Shown here one piece after another: positions 46,571 to 56,000 of a stretch of 64,000 nt of DNA; the first letter of the stretch is position 1, and each line of letters starts with the position of its first letter. Where the stretch lies: the NCBI RefSeq assembly GCF_900155685.1, contig NZ_LT732548.1, positions 3,526,686 through 3,590,685 on the forward strand. Direction: 5' to 3'. The notes beneath the pieces are model-generated. The model searched no databases. It saw nothing but the letters and a program-made list of their open reading frames with translations, and was not told the origin of the DNA. Source of the stretch: Paenibacillus bouchesdurhonensis (GTDB taxonomy: Bacteria; Bacillota; Bacilli; Paenibacillales; Paenibacillaceae). Both the position numbers and the translations under genes were made by a program.

Positions 46571-46670
46571 CGCCCCTCCTTTGATTGCCCTAATCTCAGG
46601 TTTGGGGCATTCGTTGACCCGAGCTTCTTCCATGATTATACATCTGTTAACCAAGGGACGATAGCCCCAG
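46571..46670. repeat. dispersed intergenic repeat, copy 3
   Basis: Carries the core TTCCATGATTATACATCTG (46628-46646) with GAGCTTC before it and CCAAGGGACGATAGCCCC after it. Unlike copies 1 and 2 it has no T run, and it lies upstream of a gene rather than after one. It provides an in-frame ATG for the DUF5316-like gene. Confidence 0.65.
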
Positions 46671-46685
46671 CTAGCTATAAATAAA

Positions 46686-46727
46686 CATAAACAAGGCTGT
46701 CGAGAAATCTCGACAGCCTTGTTTATG
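46686..46727. terminator. terminator of the lanthipeptide operon
   Basis: The 20-base arms 46686-46705 and 46708-46727 pair perfectly around a two-base centre and end in AAACA/TGTTT, so both strands give a hairpin with an adjoining T-rich flank. It lies 28 bases after the precursor-peptide stop. Confidence 0.8.
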
Positions 46728-46754
46728 CAAGTTAATTAATAAAATGTTAAGTTA

Positions 46755-46883
46755 TTAACAATGATTGCTTACCGTCGACCAAGTTGCTGCTGTAGTCGTT
46801 ACAGTCCATGTAATTGTGATCGGAAAAAGCTCCTGCTCCTCTGGTAGTGCTGCTAATTGCTGTAGCCCTAACACTTCATTCAT
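46755..46883 (-). CDS. class III lanthipeptide precursor peptide
   Basis: 42 codons from ATG 46883 to TAA, with a near-perfect ribosome site AAGGAGGTGA six to eight bases upstream. The leader MNEVLGLQQLAALPEEQ has the amphipathic L..LQ.L motif that class III synthetases bind. The following segment (LFPITITWTVTTTAATWSTV, then SNHC) contains eight Thr, two Ser and a single terminal Cys. The end S-T-V-S-N-H-C fits Ser-x2-Ser-x2-Cys, the pattern cyclised to labionin in labyrinthopeptin-type products. Upstream Thr residues may become dehydrobutyrine. It starts 34 bases after the LanKC stop and is followed by a strong terminator. I know no characterised peptide of this sequence. Leader cut site and ring pattern are inferred. 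Confidence 0.85.
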   Translation of the reverse strand: MNEVLGLQQLAALPEEQELFPITITWTVTTTAATWSTVSNHC

Positions 46884-46917
46884 TGTTTTCACCTCCTTTC
46901 ATGAATTGGTATACTGT

Positions 46918-49530
46918 CTATGTAACTAATGGAGTATTCATATACCTTGTTTTTGTTACAAATTGATTGATATTTATAATCGGCAGCCAATACAATGGGT
47001 TGGATTCTAAAATTCCTTGTAGCCCTAATATGATCCCTGCACTTCCAGAATATAAATCATCAGATAAGCGATAACAGAAGTTTCCTGGAAATAAACAATG
47101 GTTTTCTTTGGGAATAAGGAACAAATTTAATCGATCAACGGCTCGCTTTTTGTGAGTTTCAATCATTTCATAAGTATCCTCCAGCAGAGGTGGTATCAGT
47201 AAAAAACCGCCCGCCCCATCAAATAATCCCCCAGAGAAAGTACATCTTATATGATTCAGATTAACTATTAATTTTAATTCGTCCTGATAATGCTTCTGAC
47301 CACTTACATGATTCAGATACCAAATCGCTATTCCAATTCCTATAGATCCACCTGATAAATAAGGAATCAACAATTTTCGATCATTCATGGTTTGCAGAAC
47401 ATGCAAATCCTCGTCAATGTGGGTGTTTTTTAAATCAAGCTCTACTAACTCTTTTGCCGTCACATAAAAGGTTGTATTCCCTGTAATCGCATACATCGCT
47501 GTAAAAAACAACGATACACCTGACCATCCATCGATAAGCCCAATCGGATCCGTAGCCCAGTCGGAAACGGTTAAACTTCTATCATCTCTTAAACAATGGT
47601 TAATGTGACTTGCAATCGATTCAGCTTGCTCTAAATATTGATCATTGTCTTCTTCAAAATATAAACTGATTAAAGCAAGTCCTATTCCAGCCAAGCCTGA
47701 CCTTAATGAAATATCATCGTAATTGTCAGTTAAATCGTTAAATAATTTTAAAGCTTCGTCTTTATAACCTAATTCATACAGTGTTGCAGCAATACCAGCT
47801 TTTCCAGTAAACAATCCTTGTCCCCGTAATTCTGATTGTTCAGAATGAATGTTATGAATGAAATGTTGTTCAATCCACTGGATCACTTGTTTATCAACAT
47901 TTCCTGTTCTAAACAAAGCTAGCGCAGCACCCGTGCCTCCAGTAAGTACATTCGTTGTTCCACCAGCGATTTCATATTGTCTAATATCACCATGAATCAA
48001 TCCTTGATCTGGCACAAGATTTGCCAACATCCCTGCTCTTAGACCTTCTATCAACGAGCTTATTTCATCTGATAACTTTTTTTGAGCATAATCTATGGGG
48101 TTATATGGTTTCTCTTTTGTCGCTGATAAATGTGCATCGCATCTGTCCTCTACATCTTGAACAAATAAGTAGAACTCTTCGCCAAACTCTTGCTTAATCC
48201 ACTCATTGTGATAAGAGGATATACTATCCTCAATATTGCTTATCGGACCTATAGGCAACACACAATATCTTAGTATTTTTTTAACGGCATACCAGTCTCG
48301 TTCCTTGCGGTTTATATTTTGATAATCTGAAAATCCCATCGTATGAATTGCCGCCTGATCTTCAAGATCTTTATCATCGGCAGACTCAAAATCAATGAGG
48401 ATCACATCCACTTCCTTCGTGATCATAATATTGGCTGGCTGTAAATCTCCCATGCCAACATTTTTACGATGCATCTCGGTAACAATATCTATTAAACGGA
48501 GGGTTATTTTTTTCACTTCATTTATATATATTTCTTTATCTTTATTGCGATGAAAGGGATATTTCCCAGCTATCCACGTTTTCATATCAACCCCTTCAAC
48601 ATATTCTTCTACTAGAAATAAATGCTTCCACGATTTAAAATAATCAACTACCTTCACTACACCTTTCACATTAACAAGCTTTGATAATGCTTCGTATTCC
48701 TTTTGCAGCCTGTCGATCGCATCTTTATTTTGTCCGTCTAGCCCCACCTTTGGCCTTGCTTCTTTAATAACTACCCTTCGTTTATCCTCATTTCTTTCAG
48801 CGATATAAATCCCGCCTCCATTTGTAAATCGCAGCGCATTTTGGAATTTATATTGTTTAAACTTAGGATTATTTTCATCAGTATCAGAAAAAATGTTGTT
48901 CAACTCTAAAAATTGATCAAAATCTTTAACAAATTCAGGAACCTGATAATAAGGGGTACGATTATCTGGAATCAGCTGTCCTGTGGGATCCTTAATGCAA
49001 AATTCGCCTTTTTCGTTGGAAATTTTCACAAATCCCCCATATCTATAGTAAATATTGCTATTCCTCCAGCATTTATCACTTAGAATATAAGGCCCATTTT
49101 CATGATCCTTAACTTTGTCATATAAAATATGAAGTAATTCATAAAATTCGTCATCGGTGGGAGGGTATATCGTTATGAATTTTCCGGAGCTTATTCTATT
49201 CCCATTTTTGGAATTAATGCTATATAGGTGTGCTTCATTAATAATATGCTTGAAGGCAATTTTACGGTCGATTAAAACCTGGCTTATAGCTGCTAAAATC
49301 TGCCGCGCATTCTCCATCGTTGCACTAACATGAATCTTCCAGCCCTGATCCTTAATTTTCTTATTTGCAAAACCATAAAATATCCAAGGAGAATTTTGCT
49401 CTGTTCTAATAAAACAATCTTCTGACAAATGGTTTACCGTGTATGCAGCTATTTTGTTGCCAGCTTGCAGCTTCTCATAATATTTCGAATCATTATTTAC
49501 GTACTTAAAATAAAGATGGTTTTTGTCCAT
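46918..49530 (-). CDS. class III lanthipeptide synthetase (LanKC)
   Basis: Phosphorylates, dehydrates and cyclises the precursor peptide. 870 residues: a phospho-Ser/Thr lyase-like N-terminus (about 1-190), a kinase-like domain (about 210-480; GGGIYIAERNEDKRRVVIKEARP, catalytic loop GMGDLQPANIMI, and LIDFESAD in place of DFG), and a LanC-like toroid (about 520-860; LTGGTGAALAL, LFTGKAGIAATLYELGYK, LIDGWSGVSLFF, LYSGSAGIILG). The LanC-like part lacks the zinc ligands (no Cys and no Cys-His-Gly), which marks class III rather than IV. I use the ATG at 49530, after GAGAGGAG, because the upstream extension overlaps the exporter gene. The gene is AT-rich compared with the flanking operons. Confidence 0.9.
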   Translation of the reverse strand: MDKNHLYFKYVNNDSKYYEKLQAGNKIAAYTVNHLSEDCFIRTEQNSPWIFYGFANKKIKDQGWKIHVSATMENARQILAAISQVLIDRKIAFKHIINEAHLYSINSKNGNRISSGKFITIYPPTDDEFYELLHILYDKVKDHENGPYILSDKCWRNSNIYYRYGGFVKISNEKGEFCIKDPTGQLIPDNRTPYYQVPEFVKDFDQFLELNNIFSDTDENNPKFKQYKFQNALRFTNGGGIYIAERNEDKRRVVIKEARPKVGLDGQNKDAIDRLQKEYEALSKLVNVKGVVKVVDYFKSWKHLFLVEEYVEGVDMKTWIAGKYPFHRNKDKEIYINEVKKITLRLIDIVTEMHRKNVGMGDLQPANIMITKEVDVILIDFESADDKDLEDQAAIHTMGFSDYQNINRKERDWYAVKKILRYCVLPIGPISNIEDSISSYHNEWIKQEFGEEFYLFVQDVEDRCDAHLSATKEKPYNPIDYAQKKLSDEISSLIEGLRAGMLANLVPDQGLIHGDIRQYEIAGGTTNVLTGGTGAALALFRTGNVDKQVIQWIEQHFIHNIHSEQSELRGQGLFTGKAGIAATLYELGYKDEALKLFNDLTDNYDDISLRSGLAGIGLALISLYFEEDNDQYLEQAESIASHINHCLRDDRSLTVSDWATDPIGLIDGWSGVSLFFTAMYAITGNTTFYVTAKELVELDLKNTHIDEDLHVLQTMNDRKLLIPYLSGGSIGIGIAIWYLNHVSGQKHYQDELKLIVNLNHIRCTFSGGLFDGAGGFLLIPPLLEDTYEMIETHKKRAVDRLNLFLIPKENHCLFPGNFCYRLSDDLYSGSAGIILGLQGILESNPLYWLPIININQFVTKTRYMNTPLVT

Positions 49531-49546
49531 TATGGCCACTCCTCTC

Positions 49547-51304
49547 TCATTGTAATTGTGTGGTAAATTGTAATTCACAGAATTGCTGATACAATTTATG
49601 AGTTCTTTGTAGTTCATAGTGAGTTCCTTGGCCTGTTACCTTACCATCTTCCACAAAAATAATATATTCGGAGTCCATAATCGTAGATAATCTATGAGCT
49701 ATTACAATCGCGGTTCTACCCTCAATAATTTTCTTCATCGCAGATTGCACTTTTTCCTCAGACTGGCTGTCCAAATTTGATGTTGCTTCATCTAACAAAA
49801 TGATTTTAGGATCTTTCAGAAACATTCTTGCTATAGCAATTCTTTGTCTTTGTCCGCCGGATAAATGGAGTCCTCGCTCTCCAATATGCGTGTCCAACCC
49901 ATTAGGCAACTGACCTATGAATTCCCATGCATACGCCATTTCGCAAGCTTCAATAATTTTCTCTTCATCTTGCGGTTCTAGTCCAAAGATTAGATTCTCT
50001 CTTATAGTCCCGGTAATTAGACTGTGCTCCTGAGATACATAACCGATTTGGGAACGCCAGGAATGCAAAGAATAATTTTCTATACTTTCACCATCTATAA
50101 CAATACTCCCGCTGGTTGGTTTGTAAAATCGCTCTAATAAGGAAACAAACGTCGTTTTTCCGCTGCCGCTTGGGCCAACTAATGCATAAGTATTACCGCT
50201 TCTGATATTCAAAGTAATGTCCTCTAAAGAAAACGATAAATTTTCCTGAGTGTTATACTTAAAGCTCAAATTGCTAATTTCAATGTCTTTGTAGCTTAGA
50301 TCTAAACTCTTGCCTTCATTTATATTTTCTTCTTCCTCGGATAACAGTTGTAAAATTCGTTCAGTTGCACCCTTTGTTTTTTGCAACTGAGAGAAGAAAA
50401 AACCAAAGTTAGAAATAGGATTGATAATATAAAAAATCAAGGTTAAAAATGCGATAAAAGTTCCTACTGTTAAACGATCATTCGCTAGCTGCACGCCACC
50501 ATAACCAATAATGATCATAATAATAACTAACATGATCATATTCAGAAATGGATTTATCGTAGCTGACCATTTGGCTTGCTTCAAACCTAGTTGCATTAAA
50601 TCGTTAATATTTTTTAACCCTTTATCTATTTGATATTTTTCAGCCGTAAAAGACTTAACCAACTTATTTTCGGAGATCATTTCAATTGCACTTACATTCA
50701 ATCTTCCTGTTGATCTTTGCGTTTTTTTAGAAAGATCGGATAACGCCCTGCCTAAAGGAATAAAAAATAATAGGAATATTGGAATCGCAGCTACAATAAC
50801 TAAGGATAATTCCCAACTATAATAAAACAGCCAAAATCCACAAAATAATATGGTTAATACAGCATTGATAAAGGTAGAAAATGAATGAGTGACCAAGTTG
50901 TATATCACGGTAGTGTCACTAACTAACCTACTAGCTATATCGCCTGATTGGTTTTTATCAAAGAACGCTGTTGGTAATTTCACGATTTTTGTCCAAGTCA
51001 TTCCCCTCAGATTAGCTACAACCGTTAAACCAACCTTGCTTAATAAATAGCTTGATAGAACACCTGTAATCGTTACACAAATAAAAATGGCAACTAAACC
51101 AATTAAAATGCCCCGATTTAGACTACCTGAGTGGGAATAGGAATCGATGATGATTTTTAAGACATTGGGGATAAATGTTGAAAGTATAGCGCTTGCAGAG
51201 CTTATGGTACAAGCCACAATAAAGAGTCCAACATGGGGTTTCGATTTACGAATTAGCTTGAAAAAATTACCCCACGAATATTGACTTCTTTCTTCTTTAG
51301 CCAT
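49547..51304 (-). CDS. ABC exporter of the lanthipeptide cluster (LanT-like)
   Basis: 585 residues: six membrane helices (about 25-300) and an ATPase domain with GPSGSGKTT, LSGGQRQR and IILLDEATSNLD. There is no N-terminal C39 peptidase domain, so leader removal needs another protease. I use the ATG at 51304, after AAAGGTGAAGAG. It is the first gene of the cluster, 16 bases before LanKC, and has the same AT-rich composition. It presumably exports the modified peptide and may add immunity. Confidence 0.85.
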   Translation of the reverse strand: MAKEERSQYSWGNFFKLIRKSKPHVGLFIVACTISSASAILSTFIPNVLKIIIDSYSHSGSLNRGILIGLVAIFICVTITGVLSSYLLSKVGLTVVANLRGMTWTKIVKLPTAFFDKNQSGDIASRLVSDTTVIYNLVTHSFSTFINAVLTILFCGFWLFYYSWELSLVIVAAIPIFLLFFIPLGRALSDLSKKTQRSTGRLNVSAIEMISENKLVKSFTAEKYQIDKGLKNINDLMQLGLKQAKWSATINPFLNMIMLVIIMIIIGYGGVQLANDRLTVGTFIAFLTLIFYIINPISNFGFFFSQLQKTKGATERILQLLSEEEENINEGKSLDLSYKDIEISNLSFKYNTQENLSFSLEDITLNIRSGNTYALVGPSGSGKTTFVSLLERFYKPTSGSIVIDGESIENYSLHSWRSQIGYVSQEHSLITGTIRENLIFGLEPQDEEKIIEACEMAYAWEFIGQLPNGLDTHIGERGLHLSGGQRQRIAIARMFLKDPKIILLDEATSNLDSQSEEKVQSAMKKIIEGRTAIVIAHRLSTIMDSEYIIFVEDGKVTGQGTHYELQRTHKLYQQFCELQFTTQLQ

Positions 51305-51390
51305 CTCTTCACCTTTTCTATTTTTTATTGGCTGTAAGTTCCATGGAGATGGTATAACTCTGATGAATTGGAAGTTGGTCAAGATACAAT

Positions 51391-51410
51391 TTTGACGTGT
51401 TTTGACGTGT
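51391..51410. promoter_or_regulatory. tandem 10-bp repeat upstream of the lanthipeptide operon
   Basis: TTTGACGTGT occurs twice in immediate succession, one helical turn apart, about 90-105 bases before the exporter start codon. Such direct repeats are typical binding sites for activators that contact one face of DNA. No regulator gene lies in the cluster, so the binder is unknown. Confidence 0.45.
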
Positions 51411-51424
51411 TTATGAGGTAAGTT

Positions 51425-51520
51425 ATGGAGGTGTATAATCTAAGTACGAAGAATACCGTGATATTACTATCAAATGAGTTGCTTAAAAGCATAAGATCAT
51501 TTAAAACACTAGCATCATAA
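51425..51520 (+). CDS. possible 31-residue peptide divergent from the lanthipeptide operon
   Basis: ATG at 51425 follows GAGG at about seven bases and opens 31 codons (MEVYNLSTKNTVILLSNELL and onward) to TAA. It has a hydrophobic middle and a basic tail. It lies in the AT-rich 570-base gap 51305-51875 that separates the lanthipeptide cluster from the prophage. It may be chance; nothing else gene-like is visible in that gap. Confidence 0.25.
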   Translation: MEVYNLSTKNTVILLSNELLKSIRSFKTLAS

Positions 51521-51671
51521 AATTTAACAATTATTCTCCATTACTTTAACATGCATATTTGTAAATTTCAATATTTAACATCTAATATTAGTAATAAATA
51601 CCCATTAATTATCATATTTACAACTTCTGTATTCTTGAACCCCAGAGGCTTTTCTTACAACTATCAGACAA

Positions 51672-51700
51672 CAAAAAGACCCAGACCTGGATAGCTCTTA
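51672..51700. repeat. half copy of the dispersed intergenic repeat
   Basis: AAAAAGACCCAG..CCTGGATAGCT matches the T-run end of copy 2 (AAAAAAGACCCAGCCCTAGATAGCT at 37963 on, allowing small changes); the half with the ATTATACATCTG core is absent. Confidence 0.4.
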
Positions 51701-51804
51701 AGTTAATACGTATATTTAATTCGTTTAAGAAACATGAAATCCTTTATCTATGCGGGTTTCACGCTTTCACAAGGTTTGTGAGGTGTTCAAAAGTAGGTAT
51801 GTTT

Positions 51805-51826
51805 TGTGGGCAAGATGTGGGCAAGA
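51805..51826. repeat. exact 11-bp tandem repeat at the prophage edge
   Basis: TGTGGGCAAGA is repeated twice without a gap, just outside the terminator of the prophage lysis genes. It is a candidate for the attachment-site region or for a remnant of a recombinase gene end. The other prophage end is outside the window, so this cannot be confirmed. Confidence 0.4.
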
Positions 51827-51832
51827 AGGAAC

Positions 51833-51872
51833 AAAAAAAGGAGCCCCGCCAGCTAAGTGCCAGCGGAGCTCC
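51833..51872 (-). terminator. terminator of the prophage late operon
   Basis: Leftward, GGAGCTCCGC (51872-51863) pairs with GCGGGGCTCC (51849-51840, one mismatch allowed), followed by seven Ts. It begins four bases after the amidase stop. Confidence 0.75.
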
Positions 51873-51875
51873 ACT

Positions 51876-52583
51876 CTATTTAAACAGCCTGCTCAAGATC
51901 GTTCCTAGTGTCCCGACATCCACTGGATCGGTCGCCTTCCAATCTTCGCTAATCCCTGCATTCTTGATCAACCATTGCCGGCCCTTCTCTTTCCAGTCAG
52001 GCGCTTTTTTATCTGCCACAGCTGCCCCCTCCTTTCGCTTCAGCCCAAGATATTTAGCGATTCCGGACACGTGCCCCTGGATGATCGCCTCGATCACCTC
52101 TGGCCGCTTAAGCCTAGCTGCATCGCTGGCCACATCAATAAATAGATTCTCGGTCAACACCGCTGGCATTTTACTCTCTCGTACCATGTGCAGATTCTTC
52201 GACTTCTTGCCCCGATCGTTTACGCCGAACGGCTTAAGCGCGGCCATAATCTCAGCGTGCAGCACGTTTTGAAAAGCTGTACTCTTAGAAGATGCATTAG
52301 TATAGCGGAACGTCTCGAAGCCGCCAGCACCGCCACCAGCATTGCAGTGGATACTAACCAAGAGGTCAGCGCCAGCTGCGTTTGCTTTGTCGGTGCGCTC
52401 CTTCAGCGTTAAATAAGCGTCCGTGCTACGAGAGAGCAGCACCTGAACGCCCACATACTGCGATTCTAATTGCTGCTTGATGGCGAGGGACACAGCAAGA
52501 GCTATGTCCTTTTCCTGCAGTCCGTTTGCTACTGCACCGGGGTCTTGGCCGCCGTGCCCTGCGTCGATGAATACAATCTTCAT
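51876..52583 (-). CDS. prophage endolysin, N-acetylmuramoyl-L-alanine amidase
   Basis: 235 residues. The Amidase_3 zinc site is visible: His9 in DAGHGGQDPGA, Glu near 24 (LQEKDIAL), His near 79 (VSIHCN) and the catalytic Glu in VLTENLF. It cuts the bond between muramic acid and the stem peptide at lysis. The C-terminal 50 residues (DWKEKGRQWLIKNAGISEDW) resemble a small domain found in other Bacillota endolysins. The ATG overlaps the holin stop by four bases (ATGA). Confidence 0.9.
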   Translation of the reverse strand: MKIVFIDAGHGGQDPGAVANGLQEKDIALAVSLAIKQQLESQYVGVQVLLSRSTDAYLTLKERTDKANAAGADLLVSIHCNAGGGAGGFETFRYTNASSKSTAFQNVLHAEIMAALKPFGVNDRGKKSKNLHMVRESKMPAVLTENLFIDVASDAARLKRPEVIEAIIQGHVSGIAKYLGLKRKEGAAVADKKAPDWKEKGRQWLIKNAGISEDWKATDPVDVGTLGTILSRLFK

Positions 52584-53038
52584 TTAGTCGCCCCTCCTTT
52601 TTCGTTTAGCTGCTCCAAAAACTCTTTAACTTTCGGTGGCAGGTACACGCCCAGGATGCCTAGATTTTCCACTACGGAAAGACCCTCTCGACCAGCATAA
52701 AAGTAAACGGCCAAGATACGAAATACAGATGCATCTCCTCCAACCCAACCGTCAATTAGCACGGCGAGTCCCACAACAAAAAGCACCGTAATCTTACGGA
52801 TACCACCCCAAAACATTACTTCGCTATTAAGCGTTTTGGTCTTGATTGCCCCCAAAATGCCCGTAATATAATCAGCTGCCATAAGTACGACGAGGAGCTG
52901 CAGCGGCTTATCCCAGCCGCCTAGCAATGTAGCGATTAAACCGACAGCAGCAAAGACTCCACCAGTAGCAGCCTCTTTACCCGAAGCACCAGCTGCAGCA
53001 GCCAGTACAGTACTACCAAACACCTTGATTTGATTCAC
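52580..53038 (-). CDS. phage holin, toxin-secretion/lysis holin family
   Basis: About 152 residues with three or four membrane helices (GGVFAAVGLIATLLGGW, LQLLVVLMAADYITGILGAI, TVLFVVGLAVLIDGWV). The segment AADYITGILGA is characteristic of this holin family. I use GTG 53038, eight bases after AAAGGGTGA; TTG 53041 is an alternative. It makes the membrane holes that let the amidase reach the wall and is coupled to the amidase gene. Confidence 0.85.
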   Translation of the reverse strand: MNQIKVFGSTVLAAAAGASGKEAATGGVFAAVGLIATLLGGWDKPLQLLVVLMAADYITGILGAIKTKTLNSEVMFWGGIRKITVLFVVGLAVLIDGWVGGDASVFRILAVYFYAGREGLSVVENLGILGVYLPPKVKEFLEQLNEKGGATK

Positions 53039-53066
53039 CAACACAATCACCCTTTCAATATAAATA

Positions 53067-53086
53067 GCCCCCGGGATCCCGAGGGC
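53067..53086. other. short hairpin between virion and lysis genes
   Basis: GCCCCCGGG and CCCGAGGGC form a stem with one mismatch and almost no loop. Leftward it is followed by TATTTATATT, so it may act as a weak terminator or mRNA processing site before the holin gene. Confidence 0.3.
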
Positions 53087-53093
53087 AGAACTA

Positions 53094-56000
53094 TTAATAT
53101 GGGACAATCTCACGAGCTAACGAGTTGCCTGCTTCGGCCATTTCGTTTATACGCTCCTGGAGCGCTCGCAGCCGTTCCCGTTTATCCTTGTTACTTAACG
53201 ATTTATCGTTTTGCACGTCCCTCATTTGCTTGCGGACGCTGGACATGTTCTGGCTAATTTTGTTCAGCCTCTTCCGAAGTGGATCATTGTACCATTCAGG
53301 CAGCTGCTTAAGTTCTCGGTCGTTATACGCTTGGTCGAGCTTCTCTTTGTAGTGGTAAAACTCAGTCGACAAGTCATTACTGAATACCGGGTCAGCCGTC
53401 ATCTGCTGAGACAAAGCATACCCGGCGTCCCCGCCAGAAGATAGCAACGGCTGACCAAACTGGCCGATCCACCCCGTATACTGTTTAGCTAAGTAATCCA
53501 GTTCCTTAGGACTAACCTCAAACGGCGTGCCGTAGGTCAGCTCCCCAAGCTTTCGAGCCGGCCAGGTTGTGTTGGCATCGGCTTGCAGCCCCGGGGATAG
53601 TTGCTGTAAATGACCAGGAACAACCGGAGCGCCAGACCATGATTCATTAGCCAACACATCTACAAAAGGCCCCAGGATGGTATCGCCGACCACACCACCG
53701 ATAACCCCCCTGTCCCCCGTTACCCCTGAAATTCCCGGCGGGATCAGAGTGGTTCGGATCCGGTCGGCAAAGTCCCTGAACGCCCCAGGATCCTCTTCGG
53801 CAAACATACGTAATAATCGTTCTGGAATATCGCTGAATATCGTACCTTGCTCCTGCGGCTTGGCAATCTTGATAAACTTGCCGTCCCCCCGGGGGATTAG
53901 CATAAATGCGTCCTTTGTTCGGTTACTCAGCTTTTGATAGTTGGGATCATCGCGGTTAATTGCGTACAATGCCAGCGTAGGAATCGTGATGGCCAGAATC
54001 GATTTTACTAAAGCTTTGGCGGGGTCATCCCGGTAGGTGCGAAGCGTTTTATCAATCCCCTGAATCGCTGCATTGAAATAAGGGAATACCTTATCGACTT
54101 CACCAGATAGCGCTCCCCGGCGCTTGAAATTTACAGTTAGATCCTGAGCGGCCATTAGAGCTGCTTGCAGATCTCCGCCTTGTGCTTGTACTCGTTTAAA
54201 CTCTGACAATCGAGGAGCTACCTCCACAGCATTCAGCAAGTTCTCAAACCCATCACGCAGCCCTCTATGCAGGCGGGTTCCACCAGAAAGCGGGAGTACT
54301 GCATTTTTACTTTGCTGCAAAAGATTTCGATCCGCAGCAATGGCTGAAGCATGACCTCCGCCAATATTCAAGAAGTCCTTATAAGCCCCTCGCTTCATGC
54401 CGATATCAACCGCCGCACTGGCTAAATCAGCCATAAAGGTAAATGGGTTATTTGTCGTCTTGCTGGCTATATAAGCCTGAGGAATGTCTCGGAAAAGGTT
54501 ACGGGTTAACGAAAATACCGGGTTGCTCCCCGTCGTCAAAAGCTTCATGGTGTTGGTCAACTTGCCAATGGTTTGAAGCAAGAAACCAGATTGTTCGGGC
54601 CCAAGAGCAGTAAGCGCACTAAGAAGCTGCTTATCCTTTATCTGTACATGGACAGGATTGCCGTCTACAAGCGCACGTACAATGTTATCCTTGTCGAGCT
54701 GCGTCCGTTGCATCGCCTTGTCAAAATCAGCCGAGAAGCGGAATAGTAGTTCTTCTAACCCGCCTTCATCCAGAACGATTTTCGCAATGTCCTCCGGCCT
54801 CTCTGGCTGCTTAACAATCTCTGCCCATGGTTCAAATTCATCCGGAGCACGCTCAATGTTTTTTACGTACTGCTGCATGACCTTATTCCGCTTCGCCGAT
54901 TTCACGAAAGCATCCACGTTCTCGATCATGGCCTCGATCGGGCTAATGATCAGTCGCTGCGATCCGCCTTTTTGATAAGCTTTAACTGGATTGGATTGAT
55001 TCCCATATCCGCGCTTCTTCCCACCGAAACCTTTGCCCGTCTTCTCCAAGTCACTGAAATAACGTTTATTGGGCACGTACCAGGGATTTTTCTCAATCCA
55101 AGAATCCAGCATATCCTGGGGGATCATGCCGGTATCAACAAGCCATTTTTGAGCTACTTGGTTTTGAAACTCATACAGCCCCTCGGACATTTCCTTGAAT
55201 TCCGGGAACATCCGTTCATACTCCGAAACCTTCCGTGCCCCGTAATCCGGCGTCCAGTTAAGCCCATCCCTGAACACCTTCTCACCACGTTCATAGCGGG
55301 TTATCGCATGCTTGTTTAGCAAGTAGTCCTCAAAGTCAACATAGATATGTTTGTTCCGTTTCATCAAAGGTTTTAGCGGAGCAAGAATACTCTTCAGCGA
55401 TTTACCCACCACTTGCCCCTTAGCATCTACAAGACCCTCTGTAATGATCTGTTTAGCCACCACATCGGCGCCGCGTGAAGCAAGACCAGTGTCATGTATA
55501 CGGTGACTAGAGGGAAGTTTTTCCCCCATCACGTTTTCAAGTATTTTATCCTGTTGGTTAAGCGGATGAAGGTCATCAATTAGCGCTGTATAGAGTTTAT
55601 CCGCATTTGCTGTTAAACCTTTAAACTCCCGTTTCTGCCGGCTAACCAGTTGTGAACGGGTATCCGTCCGGAGCGAGTCATAGGGGTTCGTCTTAGAAAA
55701 AGGCGAGATACCTACCCCTGAATGTTCCTCAAACTGGCTAGGGTTTAGTATAGGCTCGGCATTAGGATCAACCTCCGGAAATTTCGGAGTTTCGATTTTT
55801 GGTTCAATATTTTCACCTTTGACGGGATTCGGCCTTGGCTCACTCGCAAGAATATAGTCAATGTCCTCAGGGGATAGGTTCCCCCCGCTTGCTAACCTAT
55901 CGCTGATTTCCTGTCGACGTGGATCCATCTTCGACGTTCCGGGTTGCTCAGGCTGATAGGGAGTAGTTGATGGCCTTCGCTCGCCTCTGGGCTCAATCCG

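Noticed and set aside
46918..49530. Class IV (LanL) synthetase
   Set aside because: The LanC-like domain lacks the zinc-binding Cys and Cys-His-Gly residues, so class III fits better.
49547..51304. Peptidase-containing (C39) bacteriocin exporter
   Set aside because: The N-terminus goes straight into the membrane domain; no Cys/His protease motif is present.
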